This document shows, piece after piece, positions 9,501 to 17,518 of a DNA stretch of 57,375 nt. The notes under the pieces are model-generated. The model did no database searches, was not told the origin of the DNA, and saw only the letters and a program-made list of their open reading frames with translations. The stretch spans positions 1 through 57,375 of the forward strand of contig JAQTSK010000003.1 of assembly GCA_028711345.1 (NCBI GenBank), in the 5' to 3' direction. The stretch is from Candidatus Peribacteraceae bacterium (GTDB lineage Bacteria > Patescibacteriota > Gracilibacteria > Peribacterales > Peribacteraceae). Position 1 is the first letter of the stretch, and each line of letters starts with the position of its first letter. Position numbers and translations under genes: made by a program.

Positions 9501-11703
9501 CGCTGACGTCCTGATTGCCGAATGCTCCCGAACCCAGCGATGCCGTGCTCCCCTGATTCGCTGAGCCGCCGTTGTTATTCTGACCGCTCAGGGATTCATT
9601 CACAGCTACGACTTCCTGATCGCCGAATGCAAGGTTGTCCGCGGACGATTCGTTGCCCACGCCCTGATTCGCCGAGCCGCCGTTGTTGTTCTGACCGATG
9701 GCGTTCGTGGAATCGGCGGAGCCTTCGACGGTTTGCGAACCCTGTCCTGTCGCTCCCAGGGTGGCGGCGGACTGCTGATTCGCATCGCCGCCGTTGTTGT
9801 TCTGCGTCGCGGTCGCCTCATTCATTCCCATTGCCACCTGTATGGCGCCGACTTGATTCTGGGCATCCGACGAATTTCCGATGCCCTGATTGGCGGAGCC
9901 GCCGTTGTTCGACTGACCCAGTTGATTGGTATCGGACGCCGAACCGTTCAGAACCTGAACGCCTGCGCCCGCAGCTCCCAAGCTGAACGAGTTGTCCTGA
10001 TTCGCGTCTCCACCGTTGTTGTTCTGGGCAAACACGCCCATGTTGGATCCGCCAACGAGTTGTCCGGCTGCCACGGTATCACTCGCACCGGAAACATTGC
10101 CTATTCCCTGATTGGCGGGACCGCCGTTGTTCGACTGCCCTATGGCATTGAACGACACGGCCGGACCGGACACCGTCTGAACCCCTGAAACCGTCGCACC
10201 CATTCCCGCTTCATTGGCCTGATTCGCGCTGCCGCCGTTGTTGGACTGTGCTCCGACTCCGGCATTCATAGCGAAAAGACCTTGTTCAGTCACAATGTCA
10301 TCCTCCGCAAGAGAAACGTTGCCGACTGACTGATTCCCTGCGCCTCCGTTGTTCATCTGATTCAGCGCATTGATGGCTGCGGCATTGCCGGTGACCATCT
10401 GGAGGCCCTCCGTTACGGCACCGAGGCCCATGGTATTTGCCTGGTTTGCCGGACCGCCGTTGTTCGCCTGCGTGACGTCGGCGTCATTGGACGTGGTCAA
10501 GCCCTGTTCCGCCGCAATGGAGTCATGAGCTGCTGCTTCATTGCCCATTTCCTGATTGGCATCGCCTCCGTTGTTGCTCTGCCCCAGCGTGTTCAGCGCC
10601 TGAGCATTGCTGTCGAGCTGTTGATCGCCGACGCCGACGGCACCCGCACCGATCGTCGATTCCTGATTCGTGGGCCCGCTTCCTCCCGTCTGGTGGACGG
10701 CGACGGTATTGGACGTGTTGATCGCCTGAATACCCAAGAGAGAGGAAAGGATGTCGGAGAGGCTGCTGATGCCCTGATTGGCAGGACCGCCCGAGCTGGT
10801 CTGCGAGACGACAGTCGTACCGTCAGCCGTTGCATCGAGGTGCTGCTGCGCATCGGTCAGGGCGGCGACGTTGACGTCGGCGACCTGATTGCAGTCACTG
10901 CCGCACTGCTGCAGAATGCCGACAATGTTGAAGGTGTTGATCGCCTGCAACGCATTGACGATCGTCGACACGAATATCGGCGTTGTCACGGTCTGGTTCG
11001 CAGGCCCCGTCGCAGTCTGAGCGACTGTGTCACTGCCATTCGCAGCGGCATCGATGTGCTGCAGGAATTCTGTCGTCGCACCTGCGTTGGTTTCTGCGTC
11101 CTGATTGGACATGTCCGTCGCTGTCGTCTGCTCGATGCCGAGATCGTTGGACGATTCGATGCCGAGCAAACTCTCGATGAAGGTGAGAGCCGATCCGACG
11201 CCGTTCGTCGTCTGGTTCACCGGACCGGTGGCAGTCTGTGTGATATCACCGGAAGCATCCGACGTCCCTGCGACGTTCACGGCACCCAGCGTCTGCGAAC
11301 CCGCATCGATGGTGCCCGACTGATTGGAACCCGGCGGCACAGCCGGATCCGTCTGGACGATCCCCGACGTATTCCCGGCGTTGATTCCGCCGGATATGTT
11401 CGCGACCGTCGCGGCGGCAGGTGCGTAGTCCGCCACTTGATTCACCGGACCCATTCCACTCTGCGACACCGTGTCAGTCGTGGACGACGTCGGACCGAAC
11501 AGAATATCGGCAACCGTGTTCGAGAACGTCGTGATGGCGCTCACCTGATTGGCGAGTGCGGCCTGACCGCCGAAGGTCAGAACCATGGTCACGATCACCG
11601 TCGCGGAGATTCCCGCTCTCATGTTGAACCGAGAGAGGCGTTTCAACAGTTGCGTGTGTGTGTTCTTTTCGCTTGTAATGCCTATTCTTCTTGTCTTGAA
11701 CAT
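6541..11703 (-). CDS. Giant secreted Asn/Gly/Gln-rich repeat protein, curlin-like (amyloid or beta-solenoid candidate)
   Basis: About 1720 residues. The start MFKTRRIGITSEKN is chosen because it is preceded by ttccctcccccccctcttct, the C-rich leader common here. The N-terminus holds a long signal peptide (VIVTMVLTFGGQAALA). The rest is a regular array: about 29 copies of a motif like GQSNNGGSANQ (variants NNGGDANQ, NNGGPANQ, NDNGDANQ), usually two per about 75 residues, separated by Ala/Val/Asp/Thr-rich spacers containing isolated Q and N (SSNDQTVGQTN). The first 300 residues and the last 50 carry looser versions (TATGPVNQ, GGPGSNQSATTGG). The spacing S-x5-Q-x-N-x-G-x-x-N-Q resembles curlin repeats of CsgA/CsgB, but at more than ten times the length. 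Cys are few and appear as close pairs (CGSDC). No catalytic domain. Inference: a surface fibre or matrix protein. No CsgG-like exporter is visible nearby. Confidence 0.75.
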   Translation of the reverse strand: MFKTRRIGITSEKNTHTQLLKRLSRFNMRAGISATVIVTMVLTFGGQAALANQVSAITTFSNTVADILFGPTSSTTDTVSQSGMGPVNQVADYAPAAATVANISGGINAGNTSGIVQTDPAVPPGSNQSGTIDAGSQTLGAVNVAGTSDASGDITQTATGPVNQTTNGVGSALTFIESLLGIESSNDLGIEQTTATDMSNQDAETNAGATTEFLQHIDAAANGSDTVAQTATGPANQTVTTPIFVSTIVNALQAINTFNIVGILQQCGSDCNQVADVNVAALTDAQQHLDATADGTTVVSQTSSGGPANQGISSLSDILSSLLGIQAINTSNTVAVHQTGGSGPTNQESTIGAGAVGVGDQQLDSNAQALNTLGQSNNGGDANQEMGNEAAAHDSIAAEQGLTTSNDADVTQANNGGPANQANTMGLGAVTEGLQMVTGNAAAINALNQMNNGGAGNQSVGNVSLAEDDIVTEQGLFAMNAGVGAQSNNGGSANQANEAGMGATVSGVQTVSGPAVSFNAIGQSNNGGPANQGIGNVSGASDTVAAGQLVGGSNMGVFAQNNNGGDANQDNSFSLGAAGAGVQVLNGSASDTNQLGQSNNGGSANQGIGNSSDAQNQVGAIQVAMGMNEATATQNNNGGDANQQSAATLGATGQGSQTVEGSADSTNAIGQNNNGGSANQGVGNESSADNLAFGDQEVVAVNESLSGQNNNGGSANQGSTASLGSGAFGNQDVSGDAEATTAIGQNNNAGDANQGVGSDTSASDQTGGSQSVVAVNESVSGQSNNGGNSNGSSMTMLGATAEGDQTITGPASATTAVGQNNNGGSANQAADVATTAADAVLGEQEVVAVNAGLTGQSNNGGSANFDADLSFGVGSTGDQMLSGTADATTQVGQNNDNGDANQSVSADTDALDIVLAGQSSIGVNEAVLGQENNGGSANMDGWIELGVGSDAVQSATGMAEATTGIGQSNNGGDANQNADSDSGAGSAVVAGQESVAVNNAVVGQENNGGMANLMAHPWLDADANAFQDADATATDLVGIGQSNNGGSANQDADSHSDSDAATVAGQSVGGANNIVIGQSNNGGSANEQVDVIMEGGANGWQDASATASDTVGIGQTNNGGSANQSVTNVSPATAATLADQTVGSENNILLGQQNNGGNANIAAGVNVNALSNGMQNVDADASDTVGISQSNNGGDANQNAANDSTSEAIGAGSPTVGAGNNLTAGQVTNIVNGSASQDLDGSGNAEAHGTQDVGSTAEGSGDISQMNNGGSANQDAGNTGTSTAVGAAEQVVGAVNNYDVGQTQNINVGAGAQSMTLAGNAEATGNQDLDASSSNDQTVGQTNAGGSANQAANNDADAATVGLADQTVGAANNVTAGQDLNGNNAAGAQFMMVTPNASASGDQDLTAGSSNDQSVGQINNGGSANQAGTNTADATTVADAMQNVTAVNNLLLQQTANADHGAVAQAVVAAPTAVASGSQDVDADSSNLQDITQANNGGAANQSASNDATGVTDAAANQNIGAQNALGVTQNCDVTLGACAQYAETAPVANAEGTQALNAGSSNDQGVTQTNNGGSANQTADSTGNAATVADADQDISSGNTVSIIQACALTGGACAQYSGAMPTASTTADQTINAQSQNTGDITQTNNGGPANQAATNNDTAQTAVNAVQNADSNNTVGVTQTGGPGSNQSATTGGTATTTTSMTINAGSSNNSTINQSN

Positions 11704-11928
11704 AGAAGAGGGGGGGGAGGGAAATAATGTGCTTGTGCGACGGTGAGTTCCTTTTGTTGTGAGCAAACCGTTTTTCAAGCACACCAGAAGACGCATCCTT
11801 CGTGCCATCGATTACACGGAGAAGAAACATCCCCCTTGATTCTTTCCGCCTTGATAGTGGAAGTAACCATTCCGGATCGTCATTCCGGTGGTTTCTGCGG
11901 TCCGGCGACGAAAGAAATCGTTCGCAGT

Positions 11929-12080
11929 CATACGGAATTAACTGATTTGAATTTTTTATCTCCGTAGCGGCAATTCGAAAATCGCCGCCGCTGCGGTTTT
12001 CGCCCTTCGAATTCCTCAGGGCGACCTGAGCTTGTCGAAGGTCGAACCGCAGCTACGGTAATATTCTAATCTCGTATCAT
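11929..12080. repeat. Family R1 dispersed repeat, full copy
   Basis: Runs from tacggaattaactgatttg through ctccgtagcggcaattcgaa, ccttcgaattcctcagggcg and gacctgagcttgtcgaaggt to cgcagctacggtaatattc. It shares almost its whole core with 42673-42829. It sits between the giant gene promoter and the sigma-factor gene. The remaining stretch 11704-11928 holds the giant gene leader and presumably its promoter. Confidence 0.8.
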
Positions 12081-12149
12081 ATACTCCGATGCAGCCCTTT
12101 CCCCCATTCGACTCCGCTCACCTTTCACATTGAACTGCGGATAGCGTAT

Positions 12150-12695
12150 TCAACTCAGATTCATTGCTGCTTTCGCGCCTGTCACCTTCTTCAGATGACG
12201 TTTCATGAGTCGGTGGAGCGTCACGGCGATTAGATTCGATTTCAAGCCGGTGATCTCTGATATTTCCTGATACTGCATTCCTTTCATATACCGCATATGG
12301 AGGAGGGCATACGCTTTCTTCTGGTGCTTCAATTCGTTCAGAATCTGCCAGGCATCCATTTTGTTCTGGAGCAAGGATAGGTCCTCGTACCCCGGATCGA
12401 ATCCCTGTTCACAGAGCATGTCGAGTGAGAGTATTTTTTTATCTTTCTGCTTCCGGTACCGATCGATGAGCAGGTGATTCGCGACGGAGTAGAGGAACGT
12501 CTTCATGTGTTCGATTCTCTTCCCTTTGTTCAGGTAATCCAGGGCATTCATGAACGTATCCTGCACCACGTCGTCTGCTTGATCCGCTCCTTCTCTGGCA
12601 TTCATGAATCGTCTGCAGTGACCCGCAATGGAATCCCTGTACAGAACAAACGCTTCACTGATGACGTCAGCCGGTCGTGGATCGAGTGTCTCCAT
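12150..12695 (-). CDS. ECF-type RNA polymerase sigma factor
   Basis: 181 residues if started at the ATG giving METLDPRPADVISEAF; a TTG start 69 bp upstream would add 23 residues. Region 2 is visible (DQADDVVQDTFMNALDYLN, then HMKTFLYSVANHLLIDRYRK, the -10-recognition helix) and region 4 as a helix-turn-helix (YMKGMQYQEISEITGLKSNL). No sigma 1.1 or region 3, which is typical of group 4. No anti-sigma gene is adjacent. The ISL3-like element ends only 79 bp upstream of the ATG (10 bp from the TTG), so its native promoter may be displaced. Regulated genes are unknown; envelope stress is the commonest role in the family. Confidence 0.85.
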   Translation of the reverse strand: METLDPRPADVISEAFVLYRDSIAGHCRRFMNAREGADQADDVVQDTFMNALDYLNKGKRIEHMKTFLYSVANHLLIDRYRKQKDKKILSLDMLCEQGFDPGYEDLSLLQNKMDAWQILNELKHQKKAYALLHMRYMKGMQYQEISEITGLKSNLIAVTLHRLMKRHLKKVTGAKAAMNLS

Positions 12696-12849
12696 GGTGA
12701 ACGGTGGGGACTTGTTATCATACTGAGGAATGTCTTCAGGGCAACCATCGTGTGTTGACAACAAAGAGGTGAAGGGATCACATGATTCTTTGCTGGAGTA
12801 AGTTTTAGAAGCTCTGTACGTTCTCTTCTACTTCCTCCTCATTTTCACC

Positions 12850-13197
12850 ATGGCCGATCCCGAAAGAGATGCGTTCAGCCTGTTCCTCCCTGAAGGGGTT
12901 CTTGATTGGTTTACAGTCGTGTCCAGCACGAAGACCGCAGGAACGCTGCGAATCGTGTTTGAAGAGAAAAACATCCCGCCGGTTACGGAGGAGATTCGCG
13001 GTTGTCACGTTGAGTCGAAGGGCTTCAAGGAAATCACGGTTGATGACTTCCCTGTGCGGGGTCGCAAGACTGTCCTCATCTTCCGGCGGCGGTACTGGAA
13101 AGTTGAAGGCAAGGATCTGTTGCTCAAGCGGGACATCCAACTGACGTGGGAAGGCACGCAGCTTGAAAAGGAGTTCGCGGCTTTTTTAAAAGTATGA
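12850..13197 (+). CDS. ISL3-like transposase, N-terminal part (frame A)
   Basis: 115 residues starting MADPERDAFSLFLPEGVLDW. A small DNA-binding-type domain matching the separate N-region protein found upstream of some ISL3-like (ISAon1-type) transposases; this match is from memory of the family. It ends with GCT TTT TTA AAA GTA TGA. The T6A4 run just before the stop (13182-13191) is a plausible slippage site. Reading on into frame B needs a +1 (or -2) shift; a simple -1 shift would hit TAA within about ten codons. Confidence 0.7.
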   Translation: MADPERDAFSLFLPEGVLDWFTVVSSTKTAGTLRIVFEEKNIPPVTEEIRGCHVESKGFKEITVDDFPVRGRKTVLIFRRRYWKVEGKDLLLKRDIQLTWEGTQLEKEFAAFLKV

Positions 13198-14185
13198 GGC
13201 GGACAGCAAGCCGCTGCCGTTAAGCGTCATTGCGGAAGCCAACCACCTCCACATCAACACCTTCGAGCAGCAGTACAAAGACCTCCTCTCGGACTACCGG
13301 ACATGGGATCAGAAGGAACACGCCGATGAGTGGCTCCTGTTTCCACAGAACATCGGAAAGAGGCTCTCGATCGACGAAACCTCTCTGAGCAACGGCGAGC
13401 TCTACACCATCCTGACGAACAAGGGAGCGAAGGGGCGAGTGGGCTGTGTTGTCGCCATCATCAAGGGCACCGACAGCAACACGGTGGCGGACGTTCTCCG
13501 CAAGATTCCCGTCGCGGATCGGATGGCGGTCGAAGAAGTCACTCGTGACATGAGCGCCTCGATGGAGTGGATCACGAACCAGTGCTTCATGAATGCTGTG
13601 CACATCACCGACCGCTTCCATGCCCAGCAACTGGTGTCTGATGCGCTGCAGGATGTCCGCGTCGCTTTGCGGTGGAAGGCCATCGAACGGGAGAATGATG
13701 CCATCGCCCAAGCACGAAAAGACGACACCGAGTATCAGGCCAGACTCTACGAAAACGGAGACAGCGAGAAGCAGCTCCTTGCCCGTGGTCGCTATCTCCT
13801 CTTCAAATCTTCCTCGAACTGGACCGAAAGCCAGATCATCCGGGCAGCCATCCTCTTCCGGGAGTTCCCTCAGATCAAGAAAGCGTACGAACTCTCGATG
13901 CTCTTCCGCTCTTTCTACGAAGCCAAAACCAAAGAGGAAGGCGAGCAGAAGCTCCAGACATGGTACGCCGCAGTCGAGAGTCACCATGCAGACTTTCCCT
14001 CCTTCCTCACGGCCGCCCATTCAATCCGTGCTCATGAAGGCACCATCCTCAACTACTTCTTCAATCGCAGCACCAACGCATCTGCCGAATCATTCAATGC
14101 CAAGATCAAGACTTTCCGGGGCCTTGTCCGAGGAGTGACCGACAAGAAATTCTTCCTGTACCGCATTGCAATGATCTATGGCTAA
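13190..14185 (+). CDS. ISL3-like DDE transposase, catalytic part (frame B)
   Basis: Open from 13190 to the stop at 14185 (331 codons), overlapping the end of frame A in the +1 frame. The first good ATG is at 13439, but conserved sequence begins well upstream (SVIAEANHLHINTFEQQYKD), which argues for production as a frame-A fusion. DDE residues: Asp in RLSIDETSLS, Asp in AVHITDRFHAQQ, Glu in NASAESFNAKIKTFRG. The HITDRFH block is characteristic of ISL3-type transposases. Either programmed frameshifting is used or the element carries a one-base indel and is dead. Confidence 0.75.
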   Translation, partial: KYEADSKPLPLSVIAEANHLHINTFEQQYKDLLSDYRTWDQKEHADEWLLFPQNIGKRLSIDETSLSNGELYTILTNKGAKGRVGCVVAIIKGTDSNTVADVLRKIPVADRMAVEEVTRDMSASMEWITNQCFMNAVHITDRFHAQQLVSDALQDVRVALRWKAIERENDAIAQARKDDTEYQARLYENGDSEKQLLARGRYLLFKSSSNWTESQIIRAAILFREFPQIKKAYELSMLFRSFYEAKTKEEGEQKLQTWYAAVESHHADFPSFLTAAHSIRAHEGTILNYFFNRSTNASAESFNAKIKTFRGLVRGVTDKKFFLYRIAMIYG

Positions 14186-14249
14186 AGAACTTACTCCAGC
14201 AAAGAATCATGTGATCCAGGTGAAGCGGGCTCGATAGCAAAATGATTTC

Positions 14250-14325
14250 CATACTGACATGCATGTTCCCGTAGCTGCGGTTTTCAAACCTCCGCAACGG
14301 AGAAGGAAGATGCAAATCAAGTTCA
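14250..14325. repeat. Degenerate family R1 repeat interrupted by the MITE
   Basis: Contains tgcatgttcccgtagctgcg and aacggagaaggaagatgc, matching the two ends of R1 with most of the middle lost. The 122-bp MITE is inserted at its right edge. Confidence 0.5.
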
Positions 14326-14451
14326 GGAACCTCTGAAAAACTACCAAAATGTCATCCTGAGCGGAGTCGAAGGATGAACATTTTGGCTCGTTGTCATGGT
14401 TCGACTCCGCTCACCATGACAACTTTTCTTCCTTTTTCAGAGGTTCCTTCA
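14322..14451. mobile_element. 122-bp MITE (copy 1) with TTCA target duplication
   Basis: The element is 14326-14447. Terminal inverted repeats are ggaacctctgaaaaa and its complement, flanked by ttca on both sides (14322-14325 and 14448-14451). The inside holds two palindromic modules (catcctgagcggagtcgaag and catggttcgactccgctcac). It is nearly identical, in reverse orientation, to the element at 53399-53520. It has no coding capacity. Confidence 0.88.
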
Positions 14452-14508
14452 TTCATGAAACTCGCCTTCAAGGAATCAAGCAGGTCGAAGAATGCAGTAA
14501 GGCAATCA

Positions 14509-15846
14509 TCAGTCGACAGAAACGGGCGCTGAAGAAGAAGATTGTGATGAGATGAATTTCAGCGATCGATACAACCAGACGGCTGCATCGGCTCGCGACA
14601 TTTTCGCTCCCGGATCAAACGCAGGCTCAAGGAGGATACGCAGTTCAACTGCCTTACGAACGTAAGGGCTGTACCACTCATCGGATGCAACGCCCGCCGG
14701 GAGAGGTGAAACGGACGTGAGTGGTAACCCGAGAGCGGCAACGACGATCTTTATGCCCTCGGCCTTCGTCATCACTTGCCCGGAACGGAACGTACCGTCG
14801 GAATAACCGCTGAGCCAACCGAGCCTCTTGGCCGCGCAGACGTACGAACTGAACCATTCACTGCGAACGTCGGGGAAGCATTCCGCCTCGCCCTTCAGCT
14901 CCTTGGGGCGAATCGTCCCGACCAGCAACTTGGTGAATTCCGCGCGGTTCACATTCCGCTGAGGTCTGAACGTACGATCGGCGTACCCGTTGATGATTCC
15001 CTTGGAAGCGAGGTCAACGATGGCGGTATAGCCGTATTGACCTTGAATCACATCCGGGAAGGACGGGAGAGACCTGGAAAAGCTGCTTGATGAGTCGGCT
15101 GAGACAGTGCTTGAAGAGGAAGAGGAAGAGGTGGGGGTGGGGGTGGCGGCTGCGCCGGTCCCGGTGAGTGAGAGGATGATGTCTTTCCGTATGTCCAACT
15201 CATCATCTCGCATAATGATGGAGCAGGTGGGATCGTCGGTCGTTCTCCAGTCCTGTTGGCAACTGAATCGGGCGGAGTACGACGGGTACGTTCCGATCTC
15301 TTCGCACTCGTAGCCTTCACCCACCGCAACGTCGAATCGGAGAAGATAGAACGGCTCACAGCGGTATGAACGCAGCTCCTCCATTCGCCGTATCATGGCG
15401 GGGGTTCTGTCAGATGCCGGATACTGACTGAATGATTTACGGGTCTCGTGAATGGTGACGAGTGAGAGGCGCTCATTCATTTCCACAACTCCCCCGACTG
15501 CCGTGCCCGCTCCGTCCTTGCACTGGACGGGTCCTTTCTGAAACCCGACGCAGAAGAACGACCGGCAATTGAATCCGTCTTCGATGACCTTGCCATTGAG
15601 CAGGACATTGAACGGGAAGCAACCGATCGTCCGGTATTTGGTGAAATGATCACTCTGCTGCTGCGTGATTGTCCCCATCTCCGAAATGTACAAAATGTTC
15701 GCCGTCCCGTAGCCGAGTGAGCGTACGATGGCGGCATCGTGATCGTGGAGCCGGAACGTACTGAGCAGCACCGGCGGCAGGGCATAACTCCGAAGCGGCA
15801 GAGCAAGCAGGATCGCAGCGATGAAGTATTGAAGTCGGTGACGCAT
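14509..15846 (-). CDS. Secreted protein with C-terminal SLH domains and Ser linker
   Basis: 445 residues from MRHRLQYFIAAILLALPLRS (signal peptide, cleavage near SYA). Residues about 22-245 form a Cys-containing domain I do not recognise (GCFPFNVLLNGKVIEDGFNC, CVGFQKGPVQC, YRCEPFYLLRFDVAVGEGYE). A Thr/Pro/Ser linker (TPTPTSSSSSSSSTVSADSS) leads to three SLH units at about 265-430: FPDVIQGQYGYTAIVDLASK, FPDVRSEWFSSYVCAAKRLG and a third with DEWYSPYVRKAVELRILL. SLH domains normally bind pyruvylated secondary cell-wall polymer or S-layer sugars. Divergent from the subtilase across about 166 bp, so the two may share a control region. A longer upstream start was rejected because it buries the signal peptide. 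Confidence 0.8.
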   Translation of the reverse strand: MRHRLQYFIAAILLALPLRSYALPPVLLSTFRLHDHDAAIVRSLGYGTANILYISEMGTITQQQSDHFTKYRTIGCFPFNVLLNGKVIEDGFNCRSFFCVGFQKGPVQCKDGAGTAVGGVVEMNERLSLVTIHETRKSFSQYPASDRTPAMIRRMEELRSYRCEPFYLLRFDVAVGEGYECEEIGTYPSYSARFSCQQDWRTTDDPTCSIIMRDDELDIRKDIILSLTGTGAAATPTPTSSSSSSSTVSADSSSSFSRSLPSFPDVIQGQYGYTAIVDLASKGIINGYADRTFRPQRNVNRAEFTKLLVGTIRPKELKGEAECFPDVRSEWFSSYVCAAKRLGWLSGYSDGTFRSGQVMTKAEGIKIVVAALGLPLTSVSPLPAGVASDEWYSPYVRKAVELRILLEPAFDPGAKMSRADAAVWLYRSLKFISSQSSSSAPVSVD

Positions 15847-16012
15847 GATTGGAAACTCTAAGCGAAGTGACGACTCGCGTAAAGGAAAGAATGATGATTG
15901 TGCTTCCAGACATGTAAACCGAAATTTCCGCAACCGTATTTCGACCACAGATGTAATGACCGGACGAACTTTCCGTCCAAATGGAGGTGTTAGTCTTTTT
16001 CCCCCCGCTCCC

Positions 16013-17518
16013 ATGATCGCACGCGATAACATTCTACTGGGAATTCTGATTCCCCTCATCGTTACAACTGTCCCTGTTTCAGCTGTCACGCCCCCGGATC
16101 AGATATTTCAGGATATATCCCCGATGATCCGGCAACTGCCCGGGCGGCAGTCGGTGCCGGACCAATACATTATTTTGTTGAAGGAGGGCGGGACATCAAC
16201 ACCCGCGGATATCCTTGGCGAGTACGGACTGCATGCAAGAGCGCAATTCGAGAGAATCCGCGGATTCGCCTCGCCGCTGACGACACTCCAGATCAGCCGG
16301 TTGCGCAGTGATCCGCGCGTCGCGTTGGTGGAACAGGATCAGCTTGCGTACGCATTCGCCGTTAATCGTGAAGCACTTCCTCCGTTTCCTGTGTTCCCGA
16401 AGTTCCCGTCGTTCCCGGGCTTTCCCAGGAGTTCCAGCAGCAGCTCTTCCGTCAGTTCCAGCACCCCTATATCGAGCAGCTCGAGTTCCTCCTCCTCATC
16501 TTTCTCTTCCTCTTCTTCCTCCTCCTCATCTTTCTCTTCCTCTTCTTCCTCCTCCTCATCCTTCTCTTCCTCTTCTTCCTCCTTTTCATCATCTGTCTCC
16601 ATCGCTTCCACGCAAATCATCCCGACCGGCATCCGAAGGATCGATGCTCTGCTGAGCTCCATTGCGGACATCGACAGTCTCGACGAGCAACCGGATATGG
16701 ATATCGCCGTCATCGATACGGGCGTCTCCAGAACGCATCCGGATCTCCGGCTCTTTAACAGCGTGAATTTTTCTTCGGACGTGAGCGCTGATGACCTGAA
16801 CGGCCACGGATCACACGTCGCAGGCACCGCAGCGGCAAAGGACACGACTGCAGGCGTGGTCGGCGTGGCGCCGGGTGCGCGGATTTGGTCGGTGAAAGTC
16901 CTCAATCGCCAGGGATCGGGGTACATGTCGGACATCATCAAGGGCATCGACTTTGTTACGGCGCACGCCGGCGAAATAGAAGTGGCGAACATGAGTCTGG
17001 GGTGCCAGTGCACCAGTCCGGCGCTGGATACGGCCATCAAGAGGTCCGTGGCTGCGGGAGTGGTGTACGTCGTCGCAGCCGGAAACGCAGGGAAGGATGC
17101 CGCAACATTCTCGCCCGCCAACAATCCGGACGTCATCACGGTGTCCGCCATCGCCGACTTCAACGGTCTGCCGGGAGGCGGTGCGAAGTCCACCTGCCGC
17201 AGCGACGTCGACGACACGTTCGCGGACTTCAGTAACTACGGTGCGGACATAGACATCGCGGCGCCGGGCGTGTGCATTTATTCGACATGGAAGAACACCG
17301 GTTTCAGCACCATCAGTGGTACCAGTATGGCGTCGCCGCACGTTGCGGGCGCCGTAGCGCTCTACCTTCTCAATCATCCGAAGCCGAGGAATGCGGCAGA
17401 CGTTGCGGCGCTCCGCTCGGCGATCATCGCCGCCGGATCGGATCAATCGGGATCGAACGGTTTCACCGGTGATCGGGATTCGTATCGAGAACCGCTCCTG
17501 AATGTCGGAGGATTTTAA
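16013..17518 (+). CDS. Subtilisin-like serine protease with poly-Ser linker
   Basis: 501 residues. Signal peptide at about 1-25; an inhibitor I9-type propeptide at about 50-115 (DQYIILLKEGGTSTPADILG, ending VALVEQDQLAYA). Then a Pro/Phe segment and a serine-rich tract (about 140-195), and the S8 catalytic domain. Triad: Asp234 (DIAVIDTGVS), His264 (LNGHGSHVAG), Ser437 (ISGTSMASPHVAG), with oxyanion Asn357 (VAAGNAGKDA). All key residues are present, so activity is expected. The Ser linker sits between propeptide and protease, an uncommon place. The ATG at 16013 follows gtctttttccccccgctccc; a longer in-frame extension has no features. Role: maturation or turnover of surface proteins, or extracellular nutrition (inference). 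Confidence 0.92.
   Translation: MIARDNILLGILIPLIVTTVPVSAVTPPDQIFQDISPMIRQLPGRQSVPDQYIILLKEGGTSTPADILGEYGLHARAQFERIRGFASPLTTLQISRLRSDPRVALVEQDQLAYAFAVNREALPPFPVFPKFPSFPGFPRSSSSSSSVSSSTPISSSSSSSSSSFSSSSSSSSSFSSSSSSSSSFSSSSSSFSSSVSIASTQIIPTGIRRIDALLSSIADIDSLDEQPDMDIAVIDTGVSRTHPDLRLFNSVNFSSDVSADDLNGHGSHVAGTAAAKDTTAGVVGVAPGARIWSVKVLNRQGSGYMSDIIKGIDFVTAHAGEIEVANMSLGCQCTSPALDTAIKRSVAAGVVYVVAAGNAGKDAATFSPANNPDVITVSAIADFNGLPGGGAKSTCRSDVDDTFADFSNYGADIDIAAPGVCIYSTWKNTGFSTISGTSMASPHVAGAVALYLLNHPKPRNAADVAALRSAIIAAGSDQSGSNGFTGDRDSYREPLLNVGGF

Larger units (their letters stand above)
12767..14225. mobile_element. ISL3-like insertion sequence with 8-bp target duplication
   Basis: The element is 12775-14217 (1443 bp). 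Its ends are a perfect inverted repeat of 30 bp (12775-12804 and the complement at 14188-14217), beginning ggatcacatgattctttgct. It is flanked on both sides by the same octamer aggtgaag (12767-12774 and 14218-14225). An 8-bp duplication and long inverted repeats fit the ISL3 family. It holds two reading frames, 12850-13197 and 13190-14185, on the plus strand. Intact ends and duplication suggest a recent insertion. Confidence 0.9.

Noticed and set aside
10525-11727. A 400-codon open frame on the plus strand opposite the giant gene
   Set aside because: It mirrors the repeat gene in the opposite frame, is rich in Arg/Gly, has no domain and disappears with the codon bias of the real gene.
13220-14020. 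Long minus-strand frame opposite the ISL3-like transposase
   Set aside because: Shadow of the catalytic transposase frame; no motifs of its own.
16490-16600. CRISPR-like array suggested by 30-bp periodicity
   Set aside because: The repeat is an in-frame serine-coding tandem in the subtilase gene; there are no spacers.
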